From Schistosoma haematobium (lineage: Eukaryota; Platyhelminthes; Trematoda; Strigeidida; Schistosomatidae): DNA of 64,000 nucleotides. Positions within the stretch are counted from its first letter, which is position 1. Each line of letters opens with the position of its first letter. Shown here in pieces: positions 34,781 to 46,944 of this stretch. The translations under genes were made by a program, and so were the position numbers. Where the stretch lies: contig NC_067200.1 of NCBI RefSeq assembly GCF_000699445.3, forward strand, positions 12,237,256 through 12,301,255, in the 5' to 3' direction. The notes under the pieces are model-generated. The model saw only the letters and a list, made by a program, of their open reading frames with translations. It searched no databases and was not told the origin of the DNA.

Positions 34781-35265
34781 AGTCCAGACCGTTGTTACTA
34801 CCTTGACTTGGTGGTCGGGCTTGCCTATCGTGATGAAGCAACTGAGTTATACTGGCTGGAACAACCGTTCCTCAAGGTCCTACCATGCCAGACAGATCGG
34901 TTGAATAGCGGTAAGACTAAAAGCAACAAACCCAAGGTCCGAAGAAGTCGTACTGCTGACTGTACAGAGGTGTGACAGCACAAGCAAGTGGCTACCAGGA
35001 CTCAGTAGATGACTGGATAACACGATGGCGTTTGAAGCGAACGATGATGGGTTCGAGTCTCAGAGTGAGGTGTGGGTGCACCCGGCTGACGAGTCCCAGG
35101 TGGGACGAAACGCACGTCCTGTATTCCACTGCTAGTCATTATCCATCTTTACTTATAATGCCCGTAAATTAAGGCAATATAAAGGGAATACGCACAGTTT
35201 GCACATATACTAATAAGAGACTGATGATTTGCAGTCCTAAACAATGAAACGATATCAAGTGAATC
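34780..35265 (+). repeat. Long beta element with GC-richer 5' body
   Basis: Body 34790-34975 ('gaccgttgttactaccttg' to 'gtacagaggtgtgacagc') is not seen in other beta copies here. Then a tRNA-like segment (GGGTTCGAGTC at about 35049), an intact ribozyme (35073-35135) and the reverse of the beta head. Confidence 0.8.
35073..35135 (+). ncRNA. Hammerhead ribozyme, beta type, core intact
   Basis: Core CTGACGA (35086-35092), stem II GTCCCAGGTGGGAC (35093-35106), GAAA (35107-35110), CGCACGTC with cleavage after 35118. The beta family matches the schistosome hammerhead known from Sm-alpha repeats, including the downstream CTGNATTCCACTGCTA segment. Stem I is shortened by mismatches here. Confidence 0.85.
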
Positions 35266-35299
35266 TAATCACCTGTTTAGTCTTGATTAATTAATGAAA

Positions 35300-36215
35300 A
35301 CAATAAATAATTTATAAAGAGGGATTTATTTCATTCTATAGATGTTTGCATAGAAATTGCTTAGTAATTCATTGTTTACATATATTACATTCTTTTATAA
35401 GTCAGATATTACTGAATAAACAAAACAGAAGTTTGTATGTTATTTACATTAGTTATGAATAGTTAATTGATAAATACTATGGAAGTAAGAAACTATAAAG
35501 AACAGAGTTTACATAAATATTGGGTTGAATGTTTAAAAATAAGTGAATTGTGTCTATAAATGTAATAGATGGCAAGTGTTTTGCTCTATTTATCACTCGT
35601 CAAATGGATGTACTTATATCCAAGTACTGATATTCACACTGGGACTCGAACTCAGTACCTTATGTCTTTAACTCTTATCTGTTATCTATTAAGCTACTAA
35701 TCACAGAACTCGTTACGTTCAACATTAACATTCTTACTTTATAAATATAGTAACTAATTCCTCATTATTATTTCAAACGTTTTGAGCAGTATAGAAAGGT
35801 ATTTTTAGTTCTCATTATACTCAAAAGCTATATCCTCAATTCTAGCTGGCTTGTTACTAAACTATAATATTGTCAAAAGTGCTTGTAGTAATTTGAATTA
35901 ACTAACATCCAACTTCAGAATTCAGTCCAATCGCTTAAGCAATACAAACAAATAGATTGTTAAAAGTACTATAAGATAGGGTTAAATAAACGGATGGTTA
36001 TCGAATGACCTTCAAGTTGATCCATAGTTTAATGACTAGACATTTTATTTAGTCATATGACACTCCATAAAACTATTTGTAAACAAATATAGGTCAGAAG
36101 TATAAATTCCTTAACGAACTTATTTCTACAAAGCGATCCTAGTCTATTCAATTTGGTCAGGTTTATCGTTCAGTTAGATCACAGAAGAGTTCTTATCATA
36201 AACTATTATCAGTCC
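35300..36215. other. AT-rich intronic DNA, no gene seen
   Basis: 35590-35700 resembles a decayed beta tRNA-like part ('tcacactgggactcgaact'). Confidence 0.5.
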
Positions 36216-36221
36216 ATTATA

Positions 36222-36405
36222 AACAAAGATGGATAGTGTCTAGCAGTGGAATTCAGGACGCGTGTTTCGTCCTGTTTGAGGCTCGCCTGTATCTCGGAGT
36301 TAGTCCAGTGCCGTTCACTTCAAACGCCTCTTAGCTTGTACAATGGGGTGACGTTTTTAAATTCACTTGGGATCGTTTACTTGAATCAATCCGACCTCTT
36401 TGATA
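36222..36405 (-). repeat. Beta repeat, antisense, internal deletion
   Basis: Ribozyme on the minus strand keeps GGACGAAACACGCGTCCTG but CTGATGA reads CAGGCGA. The tRNA-like region is shortened. Confidence 0.75.
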
Positions 36406-36559
36406 TTTACACACTGTCAAATTTTTCCATATATTCATTGTTTTTTATTAAGTAAACTTTGTGTAATTTCTCAATTTTTGATTAAGAATTTTATGCGGAC
36501 ATATAATAAAATGATATATGCTCAGTTTGATGAATAAATCGAATTGTTTTATTGCGATA

Positions 36560-37075
36560 AGTTACTTACTTACTTACGCCTGTTACTCCTCGTGGAGGAG
36601 CATAGACCGCCCACAAGCACTCTACATCCAACCACGTCCTGAGCAAACTTTTCCATCTCTTTCCAGTTGTTATTTATCTTTTTCATGTCCGCTCCCGATT
36701 CCCTAAGCAGTGTGTTCTTTGATCTTCCTCTTTTCCCTTTCTCTTCAGTATTCGAAGTTAGGATTTGTTTCAAAATGCAGTTTGATGATTTCTGTAATGT
36801 ATATCCTATCCTTTTCCAACGTTTTCTCCTAATTTCTTCTTCAGTTTGAAGTTGATTTGTTCTGGTAGTATCCAGTCAACGGACATTGATTATCTCGCGT
36901 AAACAATTGTTTATAAATAATTGTACTTTTTAATGATGGTTATAGTTGCTGTCCAAGTTTCAGTTCCATCTTTTCTTAACTTCCTCTTCAGATGGAAGGT
37001 GGTTTGTTCTCTTCCACAGTAGGCTGTTGCAGATTATATCCGGCCAATGGATACGACTATAAATGGTTGAAGAGA
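36560..37075 (-). mobile_element. LINE B 3' fragment
   Basis: The (CTTA)n tail at 36563-36576 leads into CGCCTGTTACTCCT. The antisense tail ORF 36570-36773 reads [20 protein letters not shown]...[14 protein letters not shown]. The region 36950-37050 repeats part of the C-terminal sequence out of order, suggesting two overlapping fragments or rearrangement. Confidence 0.8.
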
Positions 37076-37228
37076 ATACATGAGCCAATTCAATTAATCC
37101 AATCATAAACAACATAGCATTCGGGAATTATGTGTATAAGTTGACGTTGTCATCGCACAATGACATATATACAAATGAAATTATCAGGAAACTTGTTCGA
37201 GTACTGAAAATGGTAACACTATCAGTTA

Positions 37229-37257
37229 TAGTAGTAGTAGTAGTAGTAGTAGTAGTA
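37229..37257. repeat. (GTA)n microsatellite
   Basis: Nine to ten GTA units. Confidence 0.95.
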
Positions 37258-37474
37258 AAAAATATATGAGACATGGAAAATATGATTCATAAAAAGAGAA
37301 TAAATAGAATGATAGGCAAAGGAACTAGATTATTTTCAAATTCAATATCTAATTGAAAACAAACAGTGAATAGATCTGTGCTACTGTGAAAGATTCAGAC
37401 TAATGTCACCCAACATCTCCAACTGCTAATATTTGTATTTTGTTAAAATTTGTAAAATGGAAGAAATATTATTG

Positions 37475-37765
37475 CATTTATTGTAAGCAATGATGGATAG
37501 TGGCTAGTAGTGGAATCCAGGACGCGCGTTCTGTCCTATTTGGGACTCGTCAGCTGGATGTACCTGCATCTCAGAGTTGATGTTCACTCTGGGACTTGAA
37601 CCCAGTACCGTTCGCTTCAAACACCATCGCATTATCCAGTCATCTACTGAGTCCTGATAGCCACTTGCTTGTGCAATGAGGTGCATGCTGTGCGTATGCC
37701 AATAACAGACTGATCAACTGCAGTCTTAAACCTCAATGAGAAGATACAAGCCAAACAATACCAAG
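37475..37765 (-). repeat. Beta repeat, antisense, nearly complete
   Basis: Full order present: ribozyme, GGGACTTGAACCC B-box, CATTATCCAGTCATCTACT, head. Minus-strand core CTGACGA and stem II are intact, but GAAA reads AGAA (GGACAGAACGC), predicted inactive. Confidence 0.85.
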
Positions 37766-37904
37766 TGGATTATTCTATTTATTGATTTATGCAGATATTC
37801 ACTTTGGCATTTAACAAATAATGACAAATAAAACTGCAAATTGGTCTTAGTTATTGAGTTTCATTTTTATGGTCGATAAAATGTCTCGGAAAATGATCAC
37901 ACTT

Positions 37905-38175
37905 TCTACCTTTATAGTGAACGAGAACACAAGTGGAGACAATCGAATGTATTTGAACATACAAATTACAGAACATTCTAGTAAAATCTGAGAATCATAC
38001 AGTAAATACTTGTAAAATTTCGATCATTTGTCTCATACTTCACTGTTTCTTCACTTCCATACTAATTGCATTCTTTTTGCATTCTTTCCATCTCAATCTT
38101 CCGCTGCGAGACATTCTATTCCTGACTAGCGTTATACATTTTTTATGCTGATATAAGTAACACACACCACACCTT
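37905..38175 (-). repeat. D-family repeat
   Basis: Order: 'gtggagacaatcg', 'ctgagaatcatacagtaaat', 'gtctcatacttcactgtt', 'gatataagtaacacacacc'. Same order in five other places. Flanks an alpha fragment on its right. Confidence 0.7.
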
Positions 38176-38194
38176 ATTGAATTATAATAAAACC

Positions 38195-38345
38195 ATTTGT
38201 AAATAAATTGGAAAGTGAGGTTAAATGGATGAACACTATCGAGGAGTTCCATACTCGGACGAAACAGCCATCCAGTGTTTCAATGGTTGTGTAGCTTAGA
38301 TCGACTCGTGAATTGAACTGTGAAAATACTACAATCTCCACAAAT
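38195..38345 (+). repeat. Alpha repeat, sense 3' part
   Basis: AACACTATCGAGGAGTTCC...GGACGAAACAGCCATCCAGTGTT: GAAA and cleavage ATC kept, but CTGAGGA reads TCGAGGA. Ends with the family flank 'actacaatctccacaaatcc'. Confidence 0.78.
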
Positions 38346-38569
38346 CCCCATACTGATATTTATCTTCTAAACTGAAAATATTGTAAGAAGGTCGATAGGA
38401 GCGGTTGTTTCTAAGACTAAGACCCTTTATATCTAGTTCTACAAGGGCAGCTAAATTGATATGTCTATATAGAAAAGCTTGTAGGGTTCTCCCGTTTCTA
38501 TGTTCGATATAATTTTGTAAATTCAGTCACAAGTTAATTGTACAGGATTTAATCTGTTTTTATTAACAA

Positions 38570-39215
38570 GTCAGTCAGTAAGTCAATCATATTCATCATA
38601 GAACTTGGTACATTTGTACACTAGTTCAAGATACCGTATCAAATCTGAACAGCGAAATGAGATTATAAAACAAATACGAGTTCAGGAGATATAGCATAAT
38701 TATCAGGGGTATTAGAAAAGATTAGGTATAGAAGTGGATTAATTCGTTAGATAAGAATAACTCTGAAAATTCGGACCTAACAGAATATAAATGGTTAACA
38801 CATTTCTTTCATCTCAAATGATTTTAAGATATGTCACACATCATCAATCATAGGTTACAATAATCGTGGGGACCCTAAACAAGAAATTTGAACCTTCCGA
38901 TGTAAATGACTTCATGGAATGATATGACTTCTTGATTATATCACCGTTAGCTTTCTTTAGAACTATTCCAATACTATCCAACATTGTACGTCGATGTGGG
39001 TAGTACTTAGGCATACGGAATAAATAGCGTTCCAACAAGTTTAATGGATAAAACCTCATTACTTCATTAACTAATCTATCGCTTGTACTTGAACCCCTTA
39101 AGTCTAACCTCAGTATTGTTTGCTTGGTAATCCCATCCGAAATAAATAAGGCTTCAATAATACCCATGACCGAATACCAGTAAGCTACGAGTATTCTTTG
39201 TTTCTTAGGGATACA
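38570..39215 (-). mobile_element. LINE C fragment with 128-residue relic ORF
   Basis: The ORF 38844-39230 contains RMPKYYPHRRTMLDSIGIVLKK and SMKSFTSEGSN. These correspond to the RMPEHRLPRRAM...GWKK and SLTSGLSH blocks of LINE C copies. The 3' end lies near 38570 in 'cagtcagtaagtcaatcat'. The ORF is a relic, not a host gene. Confidence 0.7.
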
Positions 39216-39229
39216 TTTCACAGACACCA

Positions 39230-40840
39230 ACTAGAACATAATGAACCACTCATTAATAAATTCATCATTTACCTAGAAGATGGACATCCAGACTACATCA
39301 CCAGTGGTGTAAGGTGGAAAATTTCAAACAAACCTGATTTCATTCGAAGATTTGGTCAGACTCTAATCCACCAGAGCTGATGAAACTTTCAAGACAAATG
39401 AAGTGATCAATACTCTCACCTATTTCACTTTCTTACATAAACGTTGACTCAGACAAATAGTATTTATTTTATAATAAACTAAGATCTTTACAAGGCACTT
39501 AATTATTTTTCAATGGTTTCATTTTATATTTATTATTTATTTTTTGAAGAACAAATAAAAGTATGAATTGGACGTTTGAAAATAGAACTATTCATTACCT
39601 TTATCTACCTTTCACTCAGATATGAATGATGCTATTCTAACTGACTTTATATCAATTGCTCAAATGGTTACTACAAATAGAAATGACAGTCTATCATTAT
39701 TTCGTTTATGTAATAGTTAAAGAACATTGTATTATTATATTCAATAATCTTTGGACACTCAATAAATAATGATGACTTTGACGAATTCCACTGCATCCAT
39801 ATGTATTTACTAGCTAGCGTAGACCATTAAAATGATTAAAAAAAGATAAATAATAAAGTTTTTGTATAGAATCACATCCAACTCACCTGCCATTCACATC
39901 TAAAACTCACATCTCATATACACTAGAAGATATGAGTTTGTATAACGATTTGCTCTATCCCATCCTCCTAATTAGGAGCATGTAATTATGCAATATATCG
40001 ATTATTACACTGAAGTAATCAGACTATATATTATTGACAACAATCATCCATTTCATTAATAACTCATTATTATTTGTTTTACGGATAATAAAACTCTTGT
40101 AATTGACTTACTATCATTTATTTAAAGCATATTATCTACATTCTTACGTAATATAGATCAATTAGTGTAAAACTATGACATGTATCAATCAAAATATTAA
40201 AATCATTCATTTCATCAATCAATACAGATGTAAATGTCTACAGTCATTTGGATTTCCATAGTTCATCCAAGTAGTTGAGCAAAATTTTTTACTATTTTGA
40301 ATTAAGATTGTAGTGTAGTGAACACTACTCACAAGATTATTTGTTAGTAGTATGTGACGGAATATGACGTCGAAGGTGCTGAAATTATCAGATGGAGTGA
40401 AACGTTTCAGTGCATCAAAGGTACGATGTTGTCAGAACACTTGGAGGCCAGACGAGGGAGATAGTTCAGATGGCAGAAAACATCGAAAGATGCAAATGGT
40501 AGATTGAAAGCTATGTATAATATATTATATGAATAGTATATTATCATCTGATAAGTGGTTAAAGATAGAGATAGAGCACTATATATTCAGAATAATTATT
40601 CTTTCATGAACCTCTGGCTTTAACTATCTTTGTCCAAAAAATATACATCACCGCTAATGTATATGTATAAAATTATGTAAAGTTGATATCATTGGTAATA
40701 TTTGTAAAATGGAGATGAATATAATATGTCAAAACTAGACAGATTTCTTAGTTCCCATTTATTTCAATAATATTAGGTTATAGTTAATATACAACTAACC
40801 AGTTAATTTATGGTCATTAAAGTTTCCCTTATGGATTACA
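39230..40840. other. AT-rich intronic DNA, no gene seen
   Basis: 40310-40510 is less AT-rich ('gcagaaaacatcgaaagatg' region) and unexplained. The rest shows nothing. Confidence 0.5.
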
Positions 40841-40844
40841 AGTT

Positions 40845-41385
40845 AGGGCTTGCCTCGTGATGCAGTTTGACGATTTGCGCAGTGTATGTCCTAACCATTT
40901 CCATCGTCTTTTTCTAATTTCCTCTTTATCTGGAAGCTGGTTTGTTCAGTTCCACAGTAAACTGTTGCTGGTGATATCCGCCCAATGGATATTGAGTATC
41001 TTGCGTAAACAACTATTTATAAATACTTGTACCTTCTTGATGATGGTTGTATTAGTTTTCCAAGTTTCAGCACTGTATAGTAGAAGAAGATTCTGACTTT
41101 GATATTGGTTGAAAATTGTTTTGAGTTCCATATGTCCTTCAATTGTAGGAATGCGACCCTTGCTTTTCCAATCCTCGACTTTACGTCTGCATCTAATCCT
41201 CCTTGATCATCGATGATGCTTCCCAGTTACGTGAAGGATTCCACATCTTCCAGAGTTTCGCCACCAAGTGTGATTGGGTTTCTGTTCTCCGTGTTACATT
41301 TGAGGATTTTGCTTTTTCCTTTGTGTATGTTGTGACCTACTGATGCAGAGGTTAATTTGCAAAATATCAATCCATCATATCAAAC
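40845..41385 (-). mobile_element. LINE B fragment lacking its 3' end
   Basis: Antisense C-terminal region: 40946-41131 reads [38 protein letters not shown]. Upstream sequence (41140-41380) covers the LGS.ID..GG..DADV and VGL.IHKGKSKIL blocks. A D-family repeat abuts at about 41395. Confidence 0.8.
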
Positions 41386-41394
41386 TTGACTGTT

Positions 41395-41575
41395 TCTGTT
41401 GCGAACATCAATCCACTGTCTCAGATTTCATTGTTCTCGTGTTTTAATACCAATTGCATTCTGTTCCCATTCTTTCCTCATCGACCTTCTACTGAAATAC
41501 ATTCTAAGCCTGACCACCGTTATATGCTACCTGTGTGGATATAAGTAACCCACACCACAATAGAGGTTACCTAAT
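41395..41575 (-). repeat. D-family repeat, 5' part
   Basis: 'gtctcagatttcattgttc' to 'tggatataagtaacccacacc', colinear with the 37905 copy. The remaining part is replaced by LINE B sequence. Confidence 0.65.
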
Positions 41576-41701
41576 TTTTATTCAAACTGTTATTATTACT
41601 GTTTTAGTTTAGTAAAACAAGGAAACTATAATATCATGAAAATTATAATCAATTAAACCGTCAGTTCCTTGAATGTACATTTCATAGATCATACATTGAG
41701 A

Positions 41702-41790
41702 TGGTGGAGAAGATTTGTAGCTCAGGTGGATAATTTTGATGGAGTTTCGTTCTCCAGCTCAGAGAGCGAAACTCCATCAGAATAGATCAC
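41702..41790 (-). repeat. Penelope-associated repeat fragment with perfect-looking hairpin
   Basis: Related to 9112-9165 and to the 3' part of the 57985-58480 remnant ('ctcatagaacaaaac' region). Contains an 18-bp inverted repeat, 41737-41754 and 41762-41779, with 17 matches and a 7-nt loop. Confidence 0.55.
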
Positions 41791-42118
41791 AGTTTTTTAT
41801 TAATTTTTTTCATTCTCTCTCTCTATGTTCTACAATCATTTACTTGAGAAAATATTGATTGTAAAGTTAGGTTATATTCTAATACTCATAAAACATGTTT
41901 CAATCACTTTATTTTAAGCATGTTCACTAACTTTCATTACTTGTAAGTAGTAAAGTGTCAATAGTTTTTTTTACTACACAGTCATTAGAAATTTGTGTGT
42001 ACTTATGGTACAGTGAGACTGTACTTTCAAGTTGTCAGTGATGTTCTAGCTAAAGTCAGTTCGTGATTTACACTGCGAAAATTTTTACAATCTTCACAAG
42101 TTTCCTACAACATAATTA

Positions 42119-42635
42119 ACTTATTTATTTATTTGAATATATAAACATTGGTACAATGGAGCACCAAATGCCTTTGCGTCGCACATTAACAATGAGGCCA
42201 GTAGCAGTTATCTTTGATATATGTGACACTTGTGATACTGCTTGAAGGCCCAGACCGAACCAGGTGGTTCTCTTAGGGGGCCTTCGACCTAAAGGACAGT
42301 GGAGCAACGTCAGGAGCTGCAGTTCAATGGTAGCCGGTGAACAACACTTGGTTCATACGCCATTTGTTCTCTCAGGGTACTAGAGCTCATGTGCACTATT
42401 GATTTGGAATCAGGGTTTTCCGACTTCCGTAGGTTAATCCTTCATATCCATCAACCCGGTTAAAGCGTCGGACATTCGCTTTTCGTCTTCTTAATTCCGT
42501 AAACAACACCGGTGCCACGAGAATGCAGTGAGTAGGACTTCCTTGGTAGTGACTGTCTACGAGTGGTGATGTGAGAGCATTTTGAGAGGGAGAGTGGACT
42601 CGCCCCACCCTCGGCCGTACCAGGGCATTTACGGG
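42119..42635 (-). mobile_element. LINE A-derived short element, near full length
   Basis: Antisense. 5' end CCCGTAAATGCCCTGG at 42635, 3' tail (TTTA)n at 42119-42133 on the + strand. The 5' part and 3' tail meet near 42225, where LINE A would have its ORFs. Confidence 0.85.
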
Positions 42636-42934
42636 CACATGAATAATTATACATCCACTAAATGGGAAGCTATATTTACTTTGGAAATAATCATAGATTT
42701 TATTATATGCATACGGAATAGATTATATAGTGTAAAAGGAAATATAAACTGTCTTTTATTTTAACAGGAAATTATAATATATGATTATATATAATTAATA
42801 GGAAATGTAAGGTAAGACATTATAAATGGCATTTTTACTCCGTTAAATTATTACACTGATACTGACAAATATGTACCATTTATAATACCTGAATATGATT
42901 GTATATCTATAAATGAAAATGACGTAATAGTGTG

Positions 42935-43215
42935 GCGCGTGCTACTTATATTGATATAAGTAGTATATGACGCGAGTCAGGAATGTAATGTCTGGCAGCG
43001 GAAAATGGAGAAGATCAAGAAAGGAAGAGCGGGAATAGAAAGCAATTAGTATGGAAATGCAAGAACAACGAAGTTCGAGACAATTATTGAACATTTTGCA
43101 AATAAAGTATTATAGTATGGTTTTTCTAATTTAGCAAGTAACTCTGTAATTTTGTGCTGTATATTGTCCGGTAGTCCTCACCTGTGTTCTCATTCACTAC
43201 AATATTTATAACCAT
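42935..43215 (+). repeat. D-family repeat, sense, full length
   Basis: 'gtgtggcgcgtgctacttat' through a palindromic 'ctacttatattgatataagtag' (written as its two halves, 42950-42972), a purine-rich middle and 'cacctgtgttctcattcac'. Confidence 0.7.
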
Positions 43216-43304
43216 TTAATAATATCCATTAATCGTTTAATGTGTTTTATAGAACGAAGACAGATAATGGTTAAAATGTTTAAAATTACAAAAAAATTTA
43301 TTTG

Positions 43305-43440
43305 TATTGTAAGTAATGATGGATAATGGCTAACAGTGGAATCTAGGATACGCATTTCGTTCGATTTGAAACTTGTCATCTGGTTGTATCTACATTTCAG
43401 AGTTGATGTTCACTTGTATTGTATCATAGGGTTGACTAGT
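43305..43440 (-). repeat. Beta repeat fragment, antisense
   Basis: 'gatggataatggctaacag' to 'cagagttgatgttcac'. Ribozyme core altered on the CTGATGA side; CGAAAT retained. Confidence 0.7.
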
Positions 43441-43524
43441 ATATAGTTATAAACCGAGTTTAAGAATAAATAATTAATATTTATTACTCAAAATTTACAT
43501 TACAAACTGATCTTAGTTAAATAA

Positions 43525-43805
43525 TCATTGAAAACCAGGAAGTACTAGACAATTATTTAAATTTAGGATGAAACTTCATAAGAGTGTACACTATTAGATG
43601 CTTGCTCAGTGTTCTAGACGTTAATTGCTTTCCGCAAGATCGAAATTCCTGGTTTTAATTTCCTATAAGTTTGTAGATACGCAAGACTAAGGAGTCGCAT
43701 TATTGGACGAAATAGCAGTAATATTTCCTGGTTATTAAAGATTGTTAAAGTAGAAGCAGTCTGTAATAGGAACTATGAAAATTCAACAACCTCCACAAAC
43801 CTGCT
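43525..43805. repeat. Degenerate alpha composite
   Basis: 'ggaagtactagacaattatt' antisense trace, tRNA-like 'ttgctcagtgttctagacg' near 43601, and a sense relic 'aaggagtcgcattattggac'. Ends 'caacctccacaaacc'. Confidence 0.6.
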
Positions 43806-43809
43806 GTAC

Positions 43810-44690
43810 CCATTATTTTATAACCTAATCAATAAATTAGTGTGTACCTTATAATTTTAAATCCATAGTTCACTTCTAAATTAAAGGTAACTACTATAAA
43901 GTCACATATCGAATTTAGTATTCTCGTTATTCTAAAAGATCAATGATAACAATTAATACTGACTGGATGATTAACTTCAGTATATGGAGTTAACGTAAGT
44001 ATTAGCACAAATTTAGGTATGTTTTCTTTATAGCATTTCAATCAAATGAAATCATGATAATCGTTGTATTCACTGAAAAGGAATCCAACTGTAGTTAGTG
44101 AAAAATGTTAAAAAGTATATTTATTGTGTACTGAAAGTTGTGTACCTGTTCAATGAAAATAATGATTATCTCACAGAAAAACTAGGCTTTAGGATATTCA
44201 GATGGAATATATAGATCTTTTGAAGATTGCCTTGAATAAGCCGTTGTACCGTAATTGTATGTAGAATAGATGGAATGTAACTAATAATGGAATTTCTAAC
44301 AAATGTTTCTTTCTATTCGGGATAGCTTAGATCATTAAATCTGAGATTCATACCTGTTGCATGAGCGAGTGTCTTAATGAATTCGCTAGATCCATAGATA
44401 AATTATAAAATGCTTTAAGTGTCTGGTATTCGGTTTGAGTCCTAATGTGAACAACAACAATGAGATTCAACTTCCTTAAGCTGAAGAATCTCAATTAGGG
44501 AAAAAGGTTGGTCACTGATTCCACTACTTACCATATTTTATCAATTCTATATAGACTTGTTGAAAATAAAGTTCTTATCTCTGACATTATTTTTGGTTTG
44601 TAGGAAGCACTGATAATTGTGCATGCTTACTTCTGTTTACTAACATACTGTACTGAATGAAGTCTTGGTGACGATAAACAATTTTCCGTT
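43810..44690. other. AT-rich intronic DNA, no gene seen
   Basis: Nothing recognised. Confidence 0.5.
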
Positions 44691-44940
44691 AAGTGTGTCT
44701 TCATAAAATATTAAAACGATACATCAAATATATCATTTTCACATCTTCCATCACTTGTCCCTTACAAACTTCATCATCCCTTCATCCATGTTGTTAGAAC
44801 AATTACTCTTTGCTTACATTTCTGTTGTCTTCAATTCAATGTTCTCAATCTTCTATTGTCAGACAGTCCACTTCTGATTGTTGTTACATACTACTTATAT
44901 CTGTCAATTTAAATAACATACACCAAATCACGTTAAGACT
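44690..44940 (-). repeat. D-family repeat, diverged
   Basis: 'gttgttacatactacttata' near 44879 and the C/T-rich stretch upstream match the other D copies. Confidence 0.6.
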
Positions 44941-45189
44941 TTTAGATGAACTCATGTAGCAATACATTTTCAAAAATTCATAATGTCAACTAATTTCTAA
45001 TTCAAAGATTGGTTTGAAATCCTTCTGTCGAAAATATAAAAAAGTATTGATTACATAATCATATTGTGTTTACTTACTACTTCATTCAAAATTATTCGAA
45101 CAGGCATAAAATCATTTGAATGTGAATGAAAAATAATCTAGTAATTTCATTAACAATAAATGAGACTGATGTATCAATGAAGATATTAA

Positions 45190-45320
45190 AATCCTATATG
45201 TATTAATTCACTTGGTATTGAGCATCAACTCTAAAATGCAGGTACATCCGGCTGACGAGTTCTAAATAGGACGAAACGTGCATCCTGGATTACACTGCTA
45301 GCCACTATCTATTTTTTTTA
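45190..45320 (+). repeat. Beta repeat fragment with intact ribozyme
   Basis: 'gcatcaactctaaaatgca' then the ribozyme (45238-45300) and 'gctagccactatc'. The tRNA-like part is missing, so the ribozyme is close to the truncation point. Confidence 0.8.
45238..45300 (+). ncRNA. Hammerhead ribozyme, beta type, core intact
   Basis: CAGGTACATCCGG then CTGACGA (45252-45258), stem II GTTCTAAATAGGAC, GAAA (45273-45276), CGTGCATC with cleavage after 45284, then CTGGATTACAC. Stem I pairs CCGG with CTGG. The upstream GGTACAT and downstream ATTACAC stretches sit where tertiary loop contacts are known for this ribozyme. Confidence 0.87.
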
Positions 45321-45324
45321 TGTG

Positions 45325-45985
45325 TGTTGTTGCAAAGTATTTCATGTTTTGAGCATTGTCATGTATAGTCTCTAATATTGATCTTATTTAACCTTAATAG
45401 ATTATGTTTCTATGTGGTGATAAATTTAATTCATTTATTATTACAGTGTATTGTATACAGTTTTAAATGAATGAAGACAATTGTAGAGGAATCTAGAAAA
45501 AAAATCTTTTGTATATACACCAACCATCATAAGCGTGCTGATACTTAATTAAAATATCCAGTTTGTTAACTTCCAGAATCATTTTTCTAAAGCAATAACC
45601 GATCGATTTTGAACTGAATTCTGTGAAACAGTTAACTATTTCAAAAAACATAAACTATACCATGAATTTCAAAGTATTTTGTTCTTTAAAAGCTTGTGTT
45701 TTAATAACAGATGACATCGACAACTGGTATATTGATGGCCAGCTTGAATATTTGGACTACTTGTTCATGCCATCTAGATATTTCAACAAGTTACCTATTT
45801 CTTTCGTTTGTTTTAATACATCATTATATCTATTAATCGCATAATCTGTTCAGATGAGTTTATGAAAAGTTTACGATCTTTCGTTGTATAAGTTACAAAA
45901 ACGTATAATCAGTGACTTCATAGTAACTGGTAATATGCATTGAAAAAAATGAACACATTTCGATTCCTGAACGGCTAACATCTAA
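45325..45985. other. AT-rich intronic DNA, no gene seen
   Basis: Nothing recognised; the short ORF at 45623-45844 has no domain signal. Confidence 0.5.
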
Positions 45986-45989
45986 ACTG

Positions 45990-46940
45990 TCGATCAGTCA
46001 GTCAGTCAGTCAGCTACAACCTAGAATCAGGCAGATATGTAGATTGTTCCAGGTTGCCACACCTCATTAGCACAACAAGATGAACACCAAATTCATAGAA
46101 GTAGTCACTTCAATGGTTGTAATGTATAAAAGAAGGATTGTGTATAACGATATAGTACAGGAGGAAAGAATTATTTGGTAGAAAAAAATATATATAAAAC
46201 AATTTTAACCTCACATTTTATGGGAAGACAGAGAGTGTATACACCTACACCATTGTGATCGATTCTAAACCATGTCACCAAGAGTCTCCGACCATTGGTT
46301 ACGATAATCACGCCACCTCAATCAAGTGATCTGTATCTATCAATATGGCTCATGTCAGAAGATAGTGACCTTATGAATTAATGCTATTTTTTATTTTGGC
46401 CGCCTCTAACTTTCTTCCAACCATCCCCAACACTAGTCTGCGTTGCGCGTCGTGGTATTCAATGTTTAGGTATACGTAAAACGTAGCCCAACAATCTTAG
46501 TCGATGAAGATTTACAATCTCATCGACTGATTTACCATCATTCCCTAATACCATGCATCTAACCTCACTATTACTTACCCGGTGATCCCAGCAGATGTGA
46601 GTAATATTTCTGAGACATCTGTGGTCAAATATTAGTGGCGCACGAATATCTTCTACTCTTTATACCCACGTCTCGCAGTCGTAAAGTAGAACAGAACGAA
46701 CCGCTGTGCAATGTACTTGTCCCTTAAATGATAGACGGATATCTCGCCTTCGCTATAAGTGTCGTAATTTGTCAAGGGTCAAACGAGCTTTTCGAATCCG
46801 TGCTGAGATTTCTTCAGAAACGAACCCATTACAGCTGATCAAACTTCAAAGAATAGTGAAGTTGTCAACGCGTTCGACTACTTCACTTTCTATTCTTTGT
46901 TCAGGTGTTGATGCAAGCCAGTCTTGCGTCATCAGGATTG
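45990..46940 (-). mobile_element. LINE C fragment, longest minus-strand copy
   Basis: Starts at the (CAGT)n 3' end (about 45995-46012). It continues through the 3' UTR and C-terminal coding tail into the VYLG/WPLR...DHRCL region near 46650-46930. Numerous stops. The first 400 bp are nearly the same sequence as 7120-7535. Confidence 0.82.
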
Positions 46941-46944
46941 ATTA

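Noticed and set aside
38844..39230. 128-residue ORF as a host gene
   Set aside because: Motif blocks match the LINE C C-terminus.
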